Shown piece by piece: positions 33,375-41,602 of a stretch of 53,245 nucleotides of DNA. Made by a program: the position numbers and the translations under genes. Numbering within the stretch: position 1 is the first letter of the stretch; the number at the start of each line of letters is the position of its first letter. The notes under the pieces are model-generated. The model searched no databases and was not told the DNA's origin. It saw only the letters and a list, made by a program, of their open reading frames with translations. The stretch is from Rhodothermaceae bacterium (GTDB lineage: Bacteria > Bacteroidota > Rhodothermia > Rhodothermales > JAHQVL01), in NCBI GenBank assembly GCA_019634345.1, contig JAHQVL010000162.1:1-53245 (forward strand). Direction: 5' to 3'.

Positions 33375-35213
33375 ATGAGACGTGTTTATCGAGAGCAAGT
33401 ATGGCGAAGTACACTCTTTATGGTTGTTGTATTTCTGGCCGTAATGCCATTGAGAGCGCAGGAAAATCCTCTTCCAAAGTATGAGTTTAGGGGTGCCTGG
33501 ATGGCTTCCGTGCTGAACCTGGATTGGCCAGACCAGAACGCATCTGCGGCATCACAAGAAGCTACGCTGACCGAGATGCTGGATGCATTACAAGATGCCG
33601 GCATCAACGCGCTCATTTTTCAAGTACGTGCGGAGTCTGATGCTTTATACCTACCTGGGCTCGAACCATGGTCGTTCTGGCTTACAGGAGAGCAAGGAGC
33701 GGCCCCTGATCCCTTTATTGACCCGCTCGATCTGATCATTGAGGAAGCGCATCGGCGTGGAATGGAATTGCATGCCTGGTTTAATCCCTATAGAGCCATT
33801 AGAGGATCTGGATATACAAATAGCCCGGATCATATTACACAAACACAACCGGATTGGACCCTGGCCTTTGGCAACCTGGTATTGCTGGACCCTGGGCTGC
33901 AGGAGGTAAGAGATCATGTCACCAAAGTCATTATGGATGTGGCGCGCAGGTATGATATCGACGGGGTGCATTTTGACGATTTCTTTTACCCCTATCCGCC
34001 CAACACCATTACGATTGAGGACATCAACACCTTTAATGCGTTCAACCGTGGTTTTACCAACATGGGTGACTGGCGGAGGGATAATGTAAACCTGCTCATT
34101 GAGCAGGTGTCTGACAGTTTGCAGGCTATCAAGCCCTACCTGAAGTTCGGTATAAGCCCATTTGGGATCTGGCGAAACGGTGTGCCAAGTGGTATCGTTG
34201 GCCTGGATGCGGCGAATGTAATCTACGGGGATGCGCTTGCCTGGCTAGATGCACAGACGATCGATTACATTGCGCCTCAGTTATACTGGGCCTTTGGGGG
34301 GGCGCAAGATTATGGAAAACTCGCTCCCTGGTGGGCCTCACAAACGAACGGAAGGCATCTGTATACAGGGCACGGCCTCTACCGATCAGACCCTAATACC
34401 TTCGCCAGTACCCTTTATTCAGAGAGTGAAGTCCCCAACCAGGTGCGCTTCAACAGGCGCCATGAAGCAATACAGGGAAGCGTCTTTTTTAGAAGTAAGA
34501 ACATCACCGATTTCCTATCCAAAGGCTTTGCCGATAGCCTCGAGACAGACCTGTTCCGTTTTCCGGCCCTGACACCTCCCATGGATTGGAAAGATATGCA
34601 AGCGCCCGATCCGCCAGTGAACCTGCAATTCGCATGGACGGCAACCGATGAAATAACGCTTAACTGGGAGAGCACAGAAGATCTCAATCAATCAAAATAC
34701 GCCGTTTATCGAGTGCTCACGGAGGATTTTGGTGATCCCTCGGACTTTATGAACGATCCTCAACACATGCTTGCTGTAACAGGGGATACGTTTTATGTCG
34801 ATAAACCTGGGATTGCACAAGCACCGTATTATTATTTCGTCACTTCAGTGAGTCGAAACTCTATAGAGAGCAGCCCGAGCAATATTATTGACGTCCAGGG
34901 GCGTGCCGTTGCTGTGGAACAAGAAGTCCCTGCCTTCGCCGAACTGTATCAGAATTTCCCTAATCCTTTCTCCTCGTCAACAGAAATTCGATTCCATCTC
35001 CAAAAGCCGGCCCTGCTTTCCCTGTTTGTTCACAACGTACTCGGGCAGCGAGTTGCTACCCTCATGGATAACCAATCAGCCTCAAGTGGATTGCAGACCG
35101 TTTCATGGGATGGCGAAGATGAGTCTGGCAAGCGGCTTTCGTCTGGTACTTATTATTATGTGCTGACGGCCGGTGAATATTATGCAATCAAAGGAATGGT
35201 GCTCCTCCGTTAG
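33375..35213 (+). CDS. GHL10/DUF187-family glycoside-hydrolase-like protein with type IX secretion sorting domain
   Basis: 612 residues. Signal peptide up to about residue 28 (VVVFLAVMPLRAQ). The catalytic-like barrel (about 36-385) carries family landmarks EFRGAWMASVLNLDWP, ALIFQVRAESDALY, EAHRRGMELHAWFNPYR, DIDGVHFDDFFYPYP and IDYIAPQLYWAFG, typical of PF02638 (family 10-like). Fn3-like region about 410-505 (PPVNLQFAWTATDEITLNWE). The last ~80 residues (YQNFPNPFSSSTEIRF, VLGQRVATL, GTYYYVLTAGEY) are a type A sorting domain for type IX secretion. It should be exported to the surface and cleave a peptidoglycan- or polysaccharide-like glycan. The 266 bp gap to the chemoreceptor gene contains both divergent promoters. 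Confidence 0.92.
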   Translation: MRRVYREQVWRSTLFMVVVFLAVMPLRAQENPLPKYEFRGAWMASVLNLDWPDQNASAASQEATLTEMLDALQDAGINALIFQVRAESDALYLPGLEPWSFWLTGEQGAAPDPFIDPLDLIIEEAHRRGMELHAWFNPYRAIRGSGYTNSPDHITQTQPDWTLAFGNLVLLDPGLQEVRDHVTKVIMDVARRYDIDGVHFDDFFYPYPPNTITIEDINTFNAFNRGFTNMGDWRRDNVNLLIEQVSDSLQAIKPYLKFGISPFGIWRNGVPSGIVGLDAANVIYGDALAWLDAQTIDYIAPQLYWAFGGAQDYGKLAPWWASQTNGRHLYTGHGLYRSDPNTFASTLYSESEVPNQVRFNRRHEAIQGSVFFRSKNITDFLSKGFADSLETDLFRFPALTPPMDWKDMQAPDPPVNLQFAWTATDEITLNWESTEDLNQSKYAVYRVLTEDFGDPSDFMNDPQHMLAVTGDTFYVDKPGIAQAPYYYFVTSVSRNSIESSPSNIIDVQGRAVAVEQEVPAFAELYQNFPNPFSSSTEIRFHLQKPALLSLFVHNVLGQRVATLMDNQSASSGLQTVSWDGEDESGKRLSSGTYYYVLTAGEYYAIKGMVLLR

Positions 35214-35417
35214 GTGGTTCTATCATAAGCTGCAGGCTTCCTGGGTGATGGGCTTTTGACGCTTGCAAGGTACCAGTTTATGACGAGTGGCCTGTGGTGC
35301 TTTAGCGATGCTACTACCCCAAGATCACTGGACGCGTTTTAATGCCTAACCATGTATGTACGGGAAAAGGGTATTGAGTAGATTGGTGTTGTGTTAAAAC
35401 AACCAGTATATCTAATT

Positions 35418-35618
35418 ATGGAGCCATATACGGATGACGTTCTCGTTGTCGAGAAGGAAGAAATCCTCGTCGAAGCAACTCAAGCAAGTACGGACGATTT
35501 CTTTGCGGATACAGTGATGCAAGAGAGGGCTGAGCTTTTCCTCGCTTTGATAGCTAAAGTCAACGAACCAGAAGTGTCCTATATCAATGAGCACTCGTGG
35601 CTGTTTGGGAAGGGGTAG
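35418..35618 (+). CDS. Small acidic hypothetical protein
   Basis: 66 residues from the ATG at 35418 (a GTG at 35391 would add nine). Strongly acidic, with a likely helix RAELFLALIAKVNEPEVSYI and an end NEHSWLFGKG. I recognise no family. The frame is free-standing between the type IX-secreted hydrolase and mobA, with no gene opposing it except short frames, so it is plausible but unproved. Confidence 0.4.
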   Translation: MEPYTDDVLVVEKEEILVEATQASTDDFFADTVMQERAELFLALIAKVNEPEVSYINEHSWLFGKG

Positions 35619-35642
35619 CGATCGTAATGTATTAGTGTGATC

Positions 35643-35691
35643 GGTTTCGGGTTTCGGATTTCAGGTTTCAGGTTTCAGGTTTCGGGTTTCG
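35643..35691. repeat. Heptamer array GGTTTCG/A x7
   Basis: Seven uninterrupted heptamers: GGTTTCG, GGTTTCG, GATTTCA, GGTTTCA, GGTTTCA, GGTTTCG, GGTTTCG. The stop codon of mobA lies inside it and the last residues of MobA (RNPKPET) are its translation. Confidence 0.9.
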
Positions 35692-36240
35692 GGTTCTTGG
35701 TACGGGGGTGTTTAGGTTGATCAGGGATTCTGGATTGAACTTGATCTGCTTTACGTTGAGGCTGTTTAGGAAAGTAGATACTCGAAACTGTTTTTGATTT
35801 AGGAGGGCTTCAAGTTTAGGAAGAGTTCTAGTGTGATAGCAGGCGCACAAGGGTTGTGTGCGATTTTGGGTGGTGGAGATGATGGCGTCTGCGGAAGGAG
35901 CTCGGGCTTCCAATAGAAGACTAAGGTGATAAGGTTGGACGTGAGGCAGGTCTACGGCGAGCACAAGCACCCAGGTGGTTGAGGCCGCCTGTAAAGCAGC
36001 ATGAATGCCTGCAAGCGGACCGGCATAGCCTGGGTGGTCTATAAGGTGATCGGCGGGGATATCGTAGTGAATATGGTCTGAGGCGACACTGATGAACACC
36101 GAGGAGGTCACTTTACAGAGTGTATTGTAAGCCCGTTGAATCATGGATACACCATCGATTTCGAAAAGGGCTTTATCTGAGCCGAAGCGCCGGCTTTGTC
36201 CGCCGGCGAGAATTACGCCTGTAACGGGGTCTAAGTTCAA
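35668..36240 (-). CDS. mobA: Molybdenum cofactor guanylyltransferase MobA
   Basis: 190 residues. The nucleotide-binding signature GVILAGGQSRRFGSDKALFE (8-27) is complete, followed by DHPGYAGPLAGIHAALQ and VLAVDLPHV with the metal-binding Asp. MobA adds GMP to molybdopterin to give the bis-MGD cofactor. It is the right partner for the molybdopterin oxidoreductase encoded just upstream: the start TTG overlaps that gene's TGA as TTGA, implying coupled translation. No ATG is available near the N-terminus. The C-terminal residues are encoded by a heptamer array, so the native end has probably been altered. Confidence 0.92.
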   Translation of the reverse strand: MNLDPVTGVILAGGQSRRFGSDKALFEIDGVSMIQRAYNTLCKVTSSVFISVASDHIHYDIPADHLIDHPGYAGPLAGIHAALQAASTTWVLVLAVDLPHVQPYHLSLLLEARAPSADAIISTTQNRTQPLCACYHTRTLPKLEALLNQKQFRVSTFLNSLNVKQIKFNPESLINLNTPVPRTRNPKPET

Positions 36241-38567
36241 GAGGCCGGCTCGATCGTTATAACAATTGATTTTGAGGTTGGTGTATTGCTCCGCTCTGCG
36301 GTGCTATTGATGGGAACGAGTACATTCGTTTCTGGGAAATACGTCGCCACGCATCGCTGAGCAATAGGGAAGGGGACCACGTAGAAACTGGGAGCTGTTC
36401 GCGTTTCTCCTTCAAAGTGACTGTGCAAGTGCACAACCTGCCTTTCAGTCAGGTTTGCTTCGTTCATGTCCTCGGGGTTCATCAGAATCACACGTCGTTC
36501 TCCTTTGAGGCCCCGGTACCGATCATCAAGCCCATAGATCGTGGTATTGTATTGATCGTGGCTTCGGATAGTCATCATCATGTACTGATCGTTAGCGAGG
36601 GCATGTACAGGAATAGCATGGATGGTAAATTTAGCTTTTCCTGTATCCGTTTTGAAGACGCCTTCCCGAGGGCCGTTGGGTAGGTAAAACCCGTTGGGTT
36701 GCCGAACCCGCTCATTGTATGATTCAAACCCTGGAATCGTAACCGAGATGGTGTCCCTGATGAGATCGTAGTTTGCTGCCCAGTCTGCCCAGGTTAGGCG
36801 TTTATTCGATGGCAACGTGGCCTGGGCTAAACGGGCTACGATATCTATTTCGCTCAACAAATGTTCAGAGGCCGGCTCGATTTGCCCCTTGGATAAATGG
36901 ACAATCCCCATCGAATTCTCTACGCTGACGCACTGCTCCCCTTTTTGCTGTATATCCACTTCTGTTCGGCCCAGGCAAGGCAAGATCAAGGCCTGTTTGC
37001 CTGTGATCAGATGGGACCTATTCAGTTTTGTTGATATTTGGACCGTGAGATCACAAGTGTGTAGGGCATTGGCGGTATAGAGGGTATCCGGAGTTGCAGA
37101 TAAAAAATTCCCCCCAAGAGCGATGAATACTTTGACCGCGCCGCTATGCATTGCTCGAATCGCATCGACCGTATCGAGGCCGGGGTTTCGAGGAGGTGAT
37201 ATGTTAAAGTTGCTTTCCAGGGCGTCTAGAAAAGCCGGCTTTGGATTGGGGGTGATGCCGACGGTCCGATCGCCTTGAACATTGCTGTGGCCACGCACAG
37301 GGCAGGCACCAGCGCCGGGTTTTCCGATGCTTCCCTTCATGAGAAGTAAATTAACGCAAGACTGTATGTTACCCACTGCATTTTTGTGCTGTGTAAGTCC
37401 CATGGCCCAGCAGATAATGAGGCGTTCCGTAGAGGCAATCTGCTGAGCGGCTTGATGGATTTCATCGAGTGGTACGCCGCTTTGTTGCGTAATGGTATCC
37501 CAGTCTTCCTTTTCGAGGTCTTCAAGAAACGATTCGACCCCTTCTGTTTTGTCCGCGATAAAGGCATGGTCCAGGGCATTGCTGTTTTCTTCTGCATCCA
37601 ATTCCACAAGCCTTTTCATCACTCCTTTAAGAAATGCAACATCGCTATTGATGCGAACCTGAACAAACTGATCGGACAGTGCCGTGCCGGCCTGAAGCCA
37701 GCGGAAGACTTCCTGAGGATGTTTAAACCGTTTTAGCCCCGTTTCTGGCAGAGGATTGATGTGGATAATGCTACAGCCATTTCGTTTGGCCTTTTGCAGA
37801 GCTGTTAGCATTCGAGGGTGATTCGTGCCTGGGTTTTGCCCGATGACAATGATGGTCTGGGCTTGATAAAAATCCTCAAGAGTGACGGTTCCTTTACCGA
37901 TGCCAATCACTTCGGTCAGCGCCACGCCACTTGATTCGTGGCACATGTTTGAGCAGTCCGGGAAGTTGTTCGTTCCGAAGGTACGGCCAAACAGTTGGTA
38001 TAAAAAAGCGGCTTCGTTGCTGGTTCGTCCTGAAGTATAAAAAGCCGCTGCGTCGGGCCTGTCGAGCGCTTTCAAGTGATTACCAATCATCTCAAACGCT
38101 CCATCCCAGGTGATGGGCTCATAATGCGTTGCGCCCTCTCGGAGTACCATAGGGTGGGTTAGCCGGCCTTGTTTACCAAGCCAGTAGTCCTGCTGTTCAG
38201 CGAGTTCGACGACCGAGTATTGCTTAAAAAACTCCGGTGTAACTCGTTTTTTGGTCGCTTCTTCTGCGACCGCTTTAGCACCGTTTTCGCAGTATTCCCC
38301 AAGTCTCGAACGATGATCTGCAGGATCCGGCCAGGCACACCCAGGGCAGTCAAACCCGTCCTGCTGGTTCACCTTACTCAGTAATCGCATCCCTTTGAAT
38401 AATCCCATTTCTTCCCGGGCATGGCGCATCGTCGAGAGGATCGAGGGGACGCCCGCGGCTACGTTCCTGGTATCGCTGATATGGAGTTCATCGAGCGATT
38501 CCGGGGGCGTCGGTTTCGGGTTTCGGGTTTCGGGTTTTTTGTTCGAGGACATGGGGTTGGCCTGCAT
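36237..38567 (-). CDS. YdeP-type molybdopterin oxidoreductase (formate dehydrogenase alpha-like, TIGR01701 type)
   Basis: 776 residues. It follows the YdeP pattern: DGFDCPGCAWPDP (Cys74, Cys77), then EPITWDGAFEMIGNHLKALD, FYTSGRTSNEAAFLYQLFGR, and DCSNMCHESSG, where Cys205 aligns with the Mo-ligating Cys/Sec of formate dehydrogenases. VIGQNPGTNHPRML, PVRGHSNVQGDRTVG and the C-terminal MTIRSHDQYNTTIYGLDDRY belong to the cofactor-binding domains. It should bind bis-MGD in the cytoplasm; there is no Tat signal and no classical N-terminal [4Fe-4S] domain. Substrate is unknown (YdeP has been linked to acid resistance). Residues about 10-20 (KKPETRNPKPT) come from a GGTTTCG heptamer tract; ATG at 38552 (Met6) is an alternative start. 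Confidence 0.88.
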   Translation of the reverse strand: MQANPMSSNKKPETRNPKPTPPESLDELHISDTRNVAAGVPSILSTMRHAREEMGLFKGMRLLSKVNQQDGFDCPGCAWPDPADHRSRLGEYCENGAKAVAEEATKKRVTPEFFKQYSVVELAEQQDYWLGKQGRLTHPMVLREGATHYEPITWDGAFEMIGNHLKALDRPDAAAFYTSGRTSNEAAFLYQLFGRTFGTNNFPDCSNMCHESSGVALTEVIGIGKGTVTLEDFYQAQTIIVIGQNPGTNHPRMLTALQKAKRNGCSIIHINPLPETGLKRFKHPQEVFRWLQAGTALSDQFVQVRINSDVAFLKGVMKRLVELDAEENSNALDHAFIADKTEGVESFLEDLEKEDWDTITQQSGVPLDEIHQAAQQIASTERLIICWAMGLTQHKNAVGNIQSCVNLLLMKGSIGKPGAGACPVRGHSNVQGDRTVGITPNPKPAFLDALESNFNISPPRNPGLDTVDAIRAMHSGAVKVFIALGGNFLSATPDTLYTANALHTCDLTVQISTKLNRSHLITGKQALILPCLGRTEVDIQQKGEQCVSVENSMGIVHLSKGQIEPASEHLLSEIDIVARLAQATLPSNKRLTWADWAANYDLIRDTISVTIPGFESYNERVRQPNGFYLPNGPREGVFKTDTGKAKFTIHAIPVHALANDQYMMMTIRSHDQYNTTIYGLDDRYRGLKGERRVILMNPEDMNEANLTERQVVHLHSHFEGETRTAPSFYVVPFPIAQRCVATYFPETNVLVPINSTAERSNTPTSKSIVITIEPAS
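38512..38532. repeat. Heptamer array GGTTTCG x3 inside the YdeP-like gene
   Basis: Three perfect GGTTTCG units followed by GGTTTTTTG. It lies within the first 20 codons of the oxidoreductase gene and encodes ETRNPKP on the minus strand. Same orientation as the seven-unit array at 35643 at the other end of the operon. Confidence 0.85.
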
Positions 38568-38708
38568 GCTGAGAGGAGGAGGGTTTTAATGTACTTAAAT
38601 TGTGCAAGAAATGCCCTGATACTCTCCTAATATCAAGCAACTTTGGAAGCAATGTTTCGTACATTTTATGTTATGATTGAGTACACTCAATTCGAATACT
38701 TTTCAAGA

Positions 38709-39140
38709 ATGAAAAAGCTTTATTTAGTGATCCTGCTGGTAGCAGTTGGAGCCTGTCAGGTAGAACTTGGAGCCCCCCCTTATCCTTTTCCGCGAAGTCT
38801 CGATGATCATGAACGTCTTTTGCTCTCGACACCGATGGATCAAATCCCCAGTTATTTTGATGATGATCCCCTTCAACATATTGAAGTCAGGGTAGAGAAG
38901 GATGCATCAATAGTTGGCGTGCAGGAGTGGATGACCTATGATCTCCTACAGCCTGGGTTAAAAACGGACTGGACGCTTGTTCTTGTAGTCGAAAACGGTA
39001 CCCTCCGCGAAATGAGCCGAAAACCGAAGCGATGGTACGATGGTATGTTGGCTAAAGGCGACTTTATGCAAGAACAACTTGAGCAGAAAACATCGAAGTG
39101 GGAGTCTGAGGGGATGACTGTAGAGGTTATTGAGTTGTAG
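38709..39140 (+). CDS. Small lipoprotein of unknown function
   Basis: 143 residues from the ATG at 38709 (MKKLYLVILLVAVGACQ); earlier in-frame starts would extend a non-signal sequence. Lipobox VGAC gives lipidated Cys16. The mature domain has DQIPSYFDDDPLQHIEVRVE, then WMTYDLLQPGLKTDWTLVLV, and a Lys/Glu-rich C-terminus. No family recognised. Its last 14 bp overlap the end of the convergent frameshifted gene at 39127. Confidence 0.7.
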   Translation: MKKLYLVILLVAVGACQVELGAPPYPFPRSLDDHERLLLSTPMDQIPSYFDDDPLQHIEVRVEKDASIVGVQEWMTYDLLQPGLKTDWTLVLVVENGTLREMSRKPKRWYDGMLAKGDFMQEQLEQKTSKWESEGMTVEVIEL

Positions 39141-39718
39141 AATGTGACATTCTATCCTCATAGAGGCGAATAGCCTTTACATAGTTCTCTGCGCCTGTTT
39201 TCGTCAAATCGTGTATGAAGCCGTTTAATTCAGGATGATTTGCATCGATCCAGGTAACCAGTGTATCTCGCTTTGATTCCCAGATAGGCCGGCTCTCTTC
39301 CGGGCATTCACCCGTTTCGAGAGATTGAATTTTGCCAGATTCAACGATAAATGTAGTATTGCAAGAATGCGGGGCATGATCCAGATAAGCCAATCGAACA
39401 GAGGAAGAAGGAAACCAGGACAGTGACCTGGTTTCCTTCTTCCTTTATATTTGACAGTGTGACTTGAGGGACAAAGACAGAATCCCATTGAAACAGGGTG
39501 TAGTACTGCTCCTGAGAGAGTAGGCTTTGGTATTCTCCTTCGATCAATGCAATGCTGTCAGTCAGCACAGACCGCGTTAGGTCAAAGTCGAATGCGTTAA
39601 TTCCGTCGTAATAGGTCTGAACAGCTTCAGTAGGTGAGAGAATGGATGGCGCCTTCTGGCAGGAGAAGAGCAAGGCAAGGCAAAATGCTGTATGTATAAT
39701 AACGGGTCTATGTGGCAT
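39127..39718 (-). pseudogene. NTF2/SnoaL-like lipoprotein gene disrupted by a frameshift
   Basis: The first part (from the ATG at the complement of 39716-39718) reads as a lipoprotein: FCLALLFSCQ, then SPTEAVQTYYDGINAFDFDL and LSNIKEEGNQVTVLV. After that the frame veers into unrelated residues and stops. In another frame the continuation SSSVRLAYLDHAPHSCNTTF and WIDANHPELNGFIHDLTKTG runs to the stop at 39127. Joined, they give a single ~190-residue protein with the N-terminal helix and sheet order of small NTF2-like domains. The break lies near 39410-39440, within a perfect 18 bp inverted repeat. A sequencing error is possible. Confidence 0.65.
39402..39444. repeat. 18 bp perfect inverted repeat at the frameshift site
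   Basis: AGGAAGAAGGAAACCAGG (39402-39419) and CCTGGTTTCCTTCTTCCT (39427-39444) with a 7 nt loop ACAGTGA. Both arms lie in coding sequence of the disrupted lipoprotein gene, exactly where the reading frame changes. Confidence 0.9.
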
Positions 39719-39790
39719 ATAAATAGATTGATTTTGCTTTCATTGAAGGTGGTGGGTAAGACGTTCTCTTTAGGATTTGTTGAAGTCAAG

Positions 39791-40000
39791 GAAGCCGGGA
39801 AGAGATTAGCGATAGAAAACGTCCTCTTCAACGAAGCCGTGAGTAGAACAAAGTGAGAAAGTTACTTCTTCAAGGAAGCCGTGAGCAGAACAAAGTGAGA
39901 AGTTTTCCTCTTCAAGTGAGCCGCGGGTAAAATAAAGTGAGAAATTTTGTTCTTCAAGTGAGCCGTGAGTAAAACAAAGTGAGAAAGTTACTTCTTCAAA
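39791..40000. repeat. Tandem repeat, 42 bp unit, about five copies
   Basis: Units start at 39791 (degenerate), 39833, 39875, 39917 and 39959; the sequence after 40001 no longer matches beyond the first bases. The core unit begins GAAGCCGTGAG, then AACAAAGTGAGAAA and CTTCTTCAAG. The period is a multiple of three, and the minus strand is open across the array, giving 14-residue repeats of the type HG(S/F)LEE-x-x-FSLC. That frame has only a TTG start (40078) and no signal or family features. The 391 bp between 39719 and 40109 contain nothing else I can identify. Confidence 0.85.
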
Positions 40001-40109
40001 GGGGCCTTGAATTAAGCTGTTTTGAAAAAGGGAAAGCGGCAGGGCTTCTTTTAGAAAAGGAATAGGTATAAGCTTCAATTATTAATTGTATATCATTAGA
40101 ATTTTTCCA

Positions 40110-41540
40110 ATGCGTTGTTTATCTCTTTTGTGTGCCCTCCTGATGGGCGTCTTGGCCTTCGGTTGCCAGCTCATGGATCAAGATACAGATGTACTTAAGG
40201 TAGAGCTGGCAGTTGCAGAAGGGGACAGCCCCTTTGGGCATTATTCAAGCATTGTTAATCCTGAAGACTCTTCCAGTACGGGTTTTAGCGCTCGCATGCG
40301 GCAGCCCGTGACAGGCCTCCCAGACTCGTTGTTAGACATCAGGATTTTTTCTGAGCATATGCATTACGAGCAATTGAGGTATCAAGCCTATAAAACGGGA
40401 GTGATAGATAGTACGGAGTTCTTCGATTGGGCGGGTGCTGATTTCGATACATCTGGATTTACACCTGAATTTGTCGATCAAGAGGTGTATTTCGCTGTTG
40501 GATGGACGTCAGACAGCGTGCAGGTGCTGTTGTTTGACACCAATAACAACGAGGACTTTTCGGATGAAGAGGTCTATCAACTTCCTGCCAGAGATCCTGA
40601 TCAAAGTGCGCGAGAAATCTTTAGATCCATGCCTCGCGTACCTGTCAACGTTGAGATGTACAATGGCGTAAACATAGAAGAGGTCCCCGTTCCTATCGTG
40701 GTAAATCCTGCTGTGCCACCCTCAATGGCGTCTACGGGAGCGGTGTGGTTTGGAAGTGAGTTACATAACAGGGGTACCCTTTCATACAAGGGGCAGGAGT
40801 ATGCATGGTGGGCTACAAATCTTGTCTATGCGGGTATATTCGAAGACGACTATACCCGTATTTGGGTAGAGCCCTATCAAAAGAAGGAAACTGCATTCCC
40901 TGAACACGCAGAAGCTCAGGTAAAACGCAGGCAAGAACAACTTCAAGAAACAAGCGAAGCCGTTCCCGATGGACATTACCCACCTATTCCCGAACCGTAT
41001 AAAATGGGAGAAGTCATCAGCCTTGGAGAAGATTCGTTTCGGCTCACTTCCATAGATCGGGCCGGAAGCTTACTCGTCCTTGATCGGGTAGAGACGGAGA
41101 ATATTGGCCTTCGAATAGGCATGATTGCACCGGGTTTTAATGCGCAGACCCTGGAGGGGAAGACCCTGCACCTCTCTGATTATTACGGAAAGCACGTTTT
41201 GATCGACTTTTGGGGGACCTGGTGCAGCCCCTGCATCGAGGAGATTCCCTACTTACAGGGGGCTTACGATGCCTATTCGCGGGATCAGTTTGATATTTTG
41301 GCCGTGGCTAACGACAATCCGGATTCCGTGCGTGTATTTGTTGAAAAAGAACAGTTGCGCTGGACGCAAATAGTGCAACGGCAAGGCAACGATTCCCTTA
41401 GTGCCGTTCTTGAAGCTTATAAAATCACCGGATATCCTACAACGTTCTTAATTGACCCTGAAGGTGTTATTGTAGCCAAAGAGGGCGAACTAAGAGGGGA
41501 GAGGCTTGCAGAGACGCTGCGTACGTATGTCGGGGAATAA
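40110..41540 (+). CDS. Lipoprotein with C-terminal TlpA/thioredoxin-like domain
   Basis: 476 residues from the ATG at 40110 (an upstream TTG at 40086 is less likely). Lipoprotein signal LLMGVLAFGC with lipidated Cys near residue 19. A large N-terminal region (about 20-330) without recognised family is followed by the thioredoxin fold (about 340-476): IGMIAPGFNAQTLEGKTLHL, LIDFWGTWCSPCIEEIPYLQ with active-site Cys372-x-x-Cys375, and the cis-Pro loop GYPTTFLIDPEG. It should reduce or rearrange disulfides, or handle haem-protein maturation, on the outside of a membrane. Convergent with the PilT-like gene, separated by a hairpin at 41566. Confidence 0.88.
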   Translation: MRCLSLLCALLMGVLAFGCQLMDQDTDVLKVELAVAEGDSPFGHYSSIVNPEDSSSTGFSARMRQPVTGLPDSLLDIRIFSEHMHYEQLRYQAYKTGVIDSTEFFDWAGADFDTSGFTPEFVDQEVYFAVGWTSDSVQVLLFDTNNNEDFSDEEVYQLPARDPDQSAREIFRSMPRVPVNVEMYNGVNIEEVPVPIVVNPAVPPSMASTGAVWFGSELHNRGTLSYKGQEYAWWATNLVYAGIFEDDYTRIWVEPYQKKETAFPEHAEAQVKRRQEQLQETSEAVPDGHYPPIPEPYKMGEVISLGEDSFRLTSIDRAGSLLVLDRVETENIGLRIGMIAPGFNAQTLEGKTLHLSDYYGKHVLIDFWGTWCSPCIEEIPYLQGAYDAYSRDQFDILAVANDNPDSVRVFVEKEQLRWTQIVQRQGNDSLSAVLEAYKITGYPTTFLIDPEGVIVAKEGELRGERLAETLRTYVGE

Positions 41541-41565
41541 CAATCCATTCCAGGTCCAGACCATT

Positions 41566-41585
41566 TCTCCCCTACGAAGGGGAGA
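41566..41585. terminator. Hairpin between convergent genes, probable bidirectional terminator
   Basis: TCTCCCCT (41566-41573) and AGGGGAGA (41578-41585) form a perfect 8 bp GC-rich stem with a 4 nt loop, midway in the 62 bp between the TlpA-like gene and the PilT-like gene. No strong T-run follows. Confidence 0.5.
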
Positions 41586-41602
41586 TGTCCCAAAGAGAGG
41601 GG

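Noticed and set aside
39806..40078. 90-residue repeat protein encoded by the 42 bp array
   Set aside because: Only a TTG start, no ribosome binding site, no signal peptide and no family resemblance. Reported as a DNA repeat instead.
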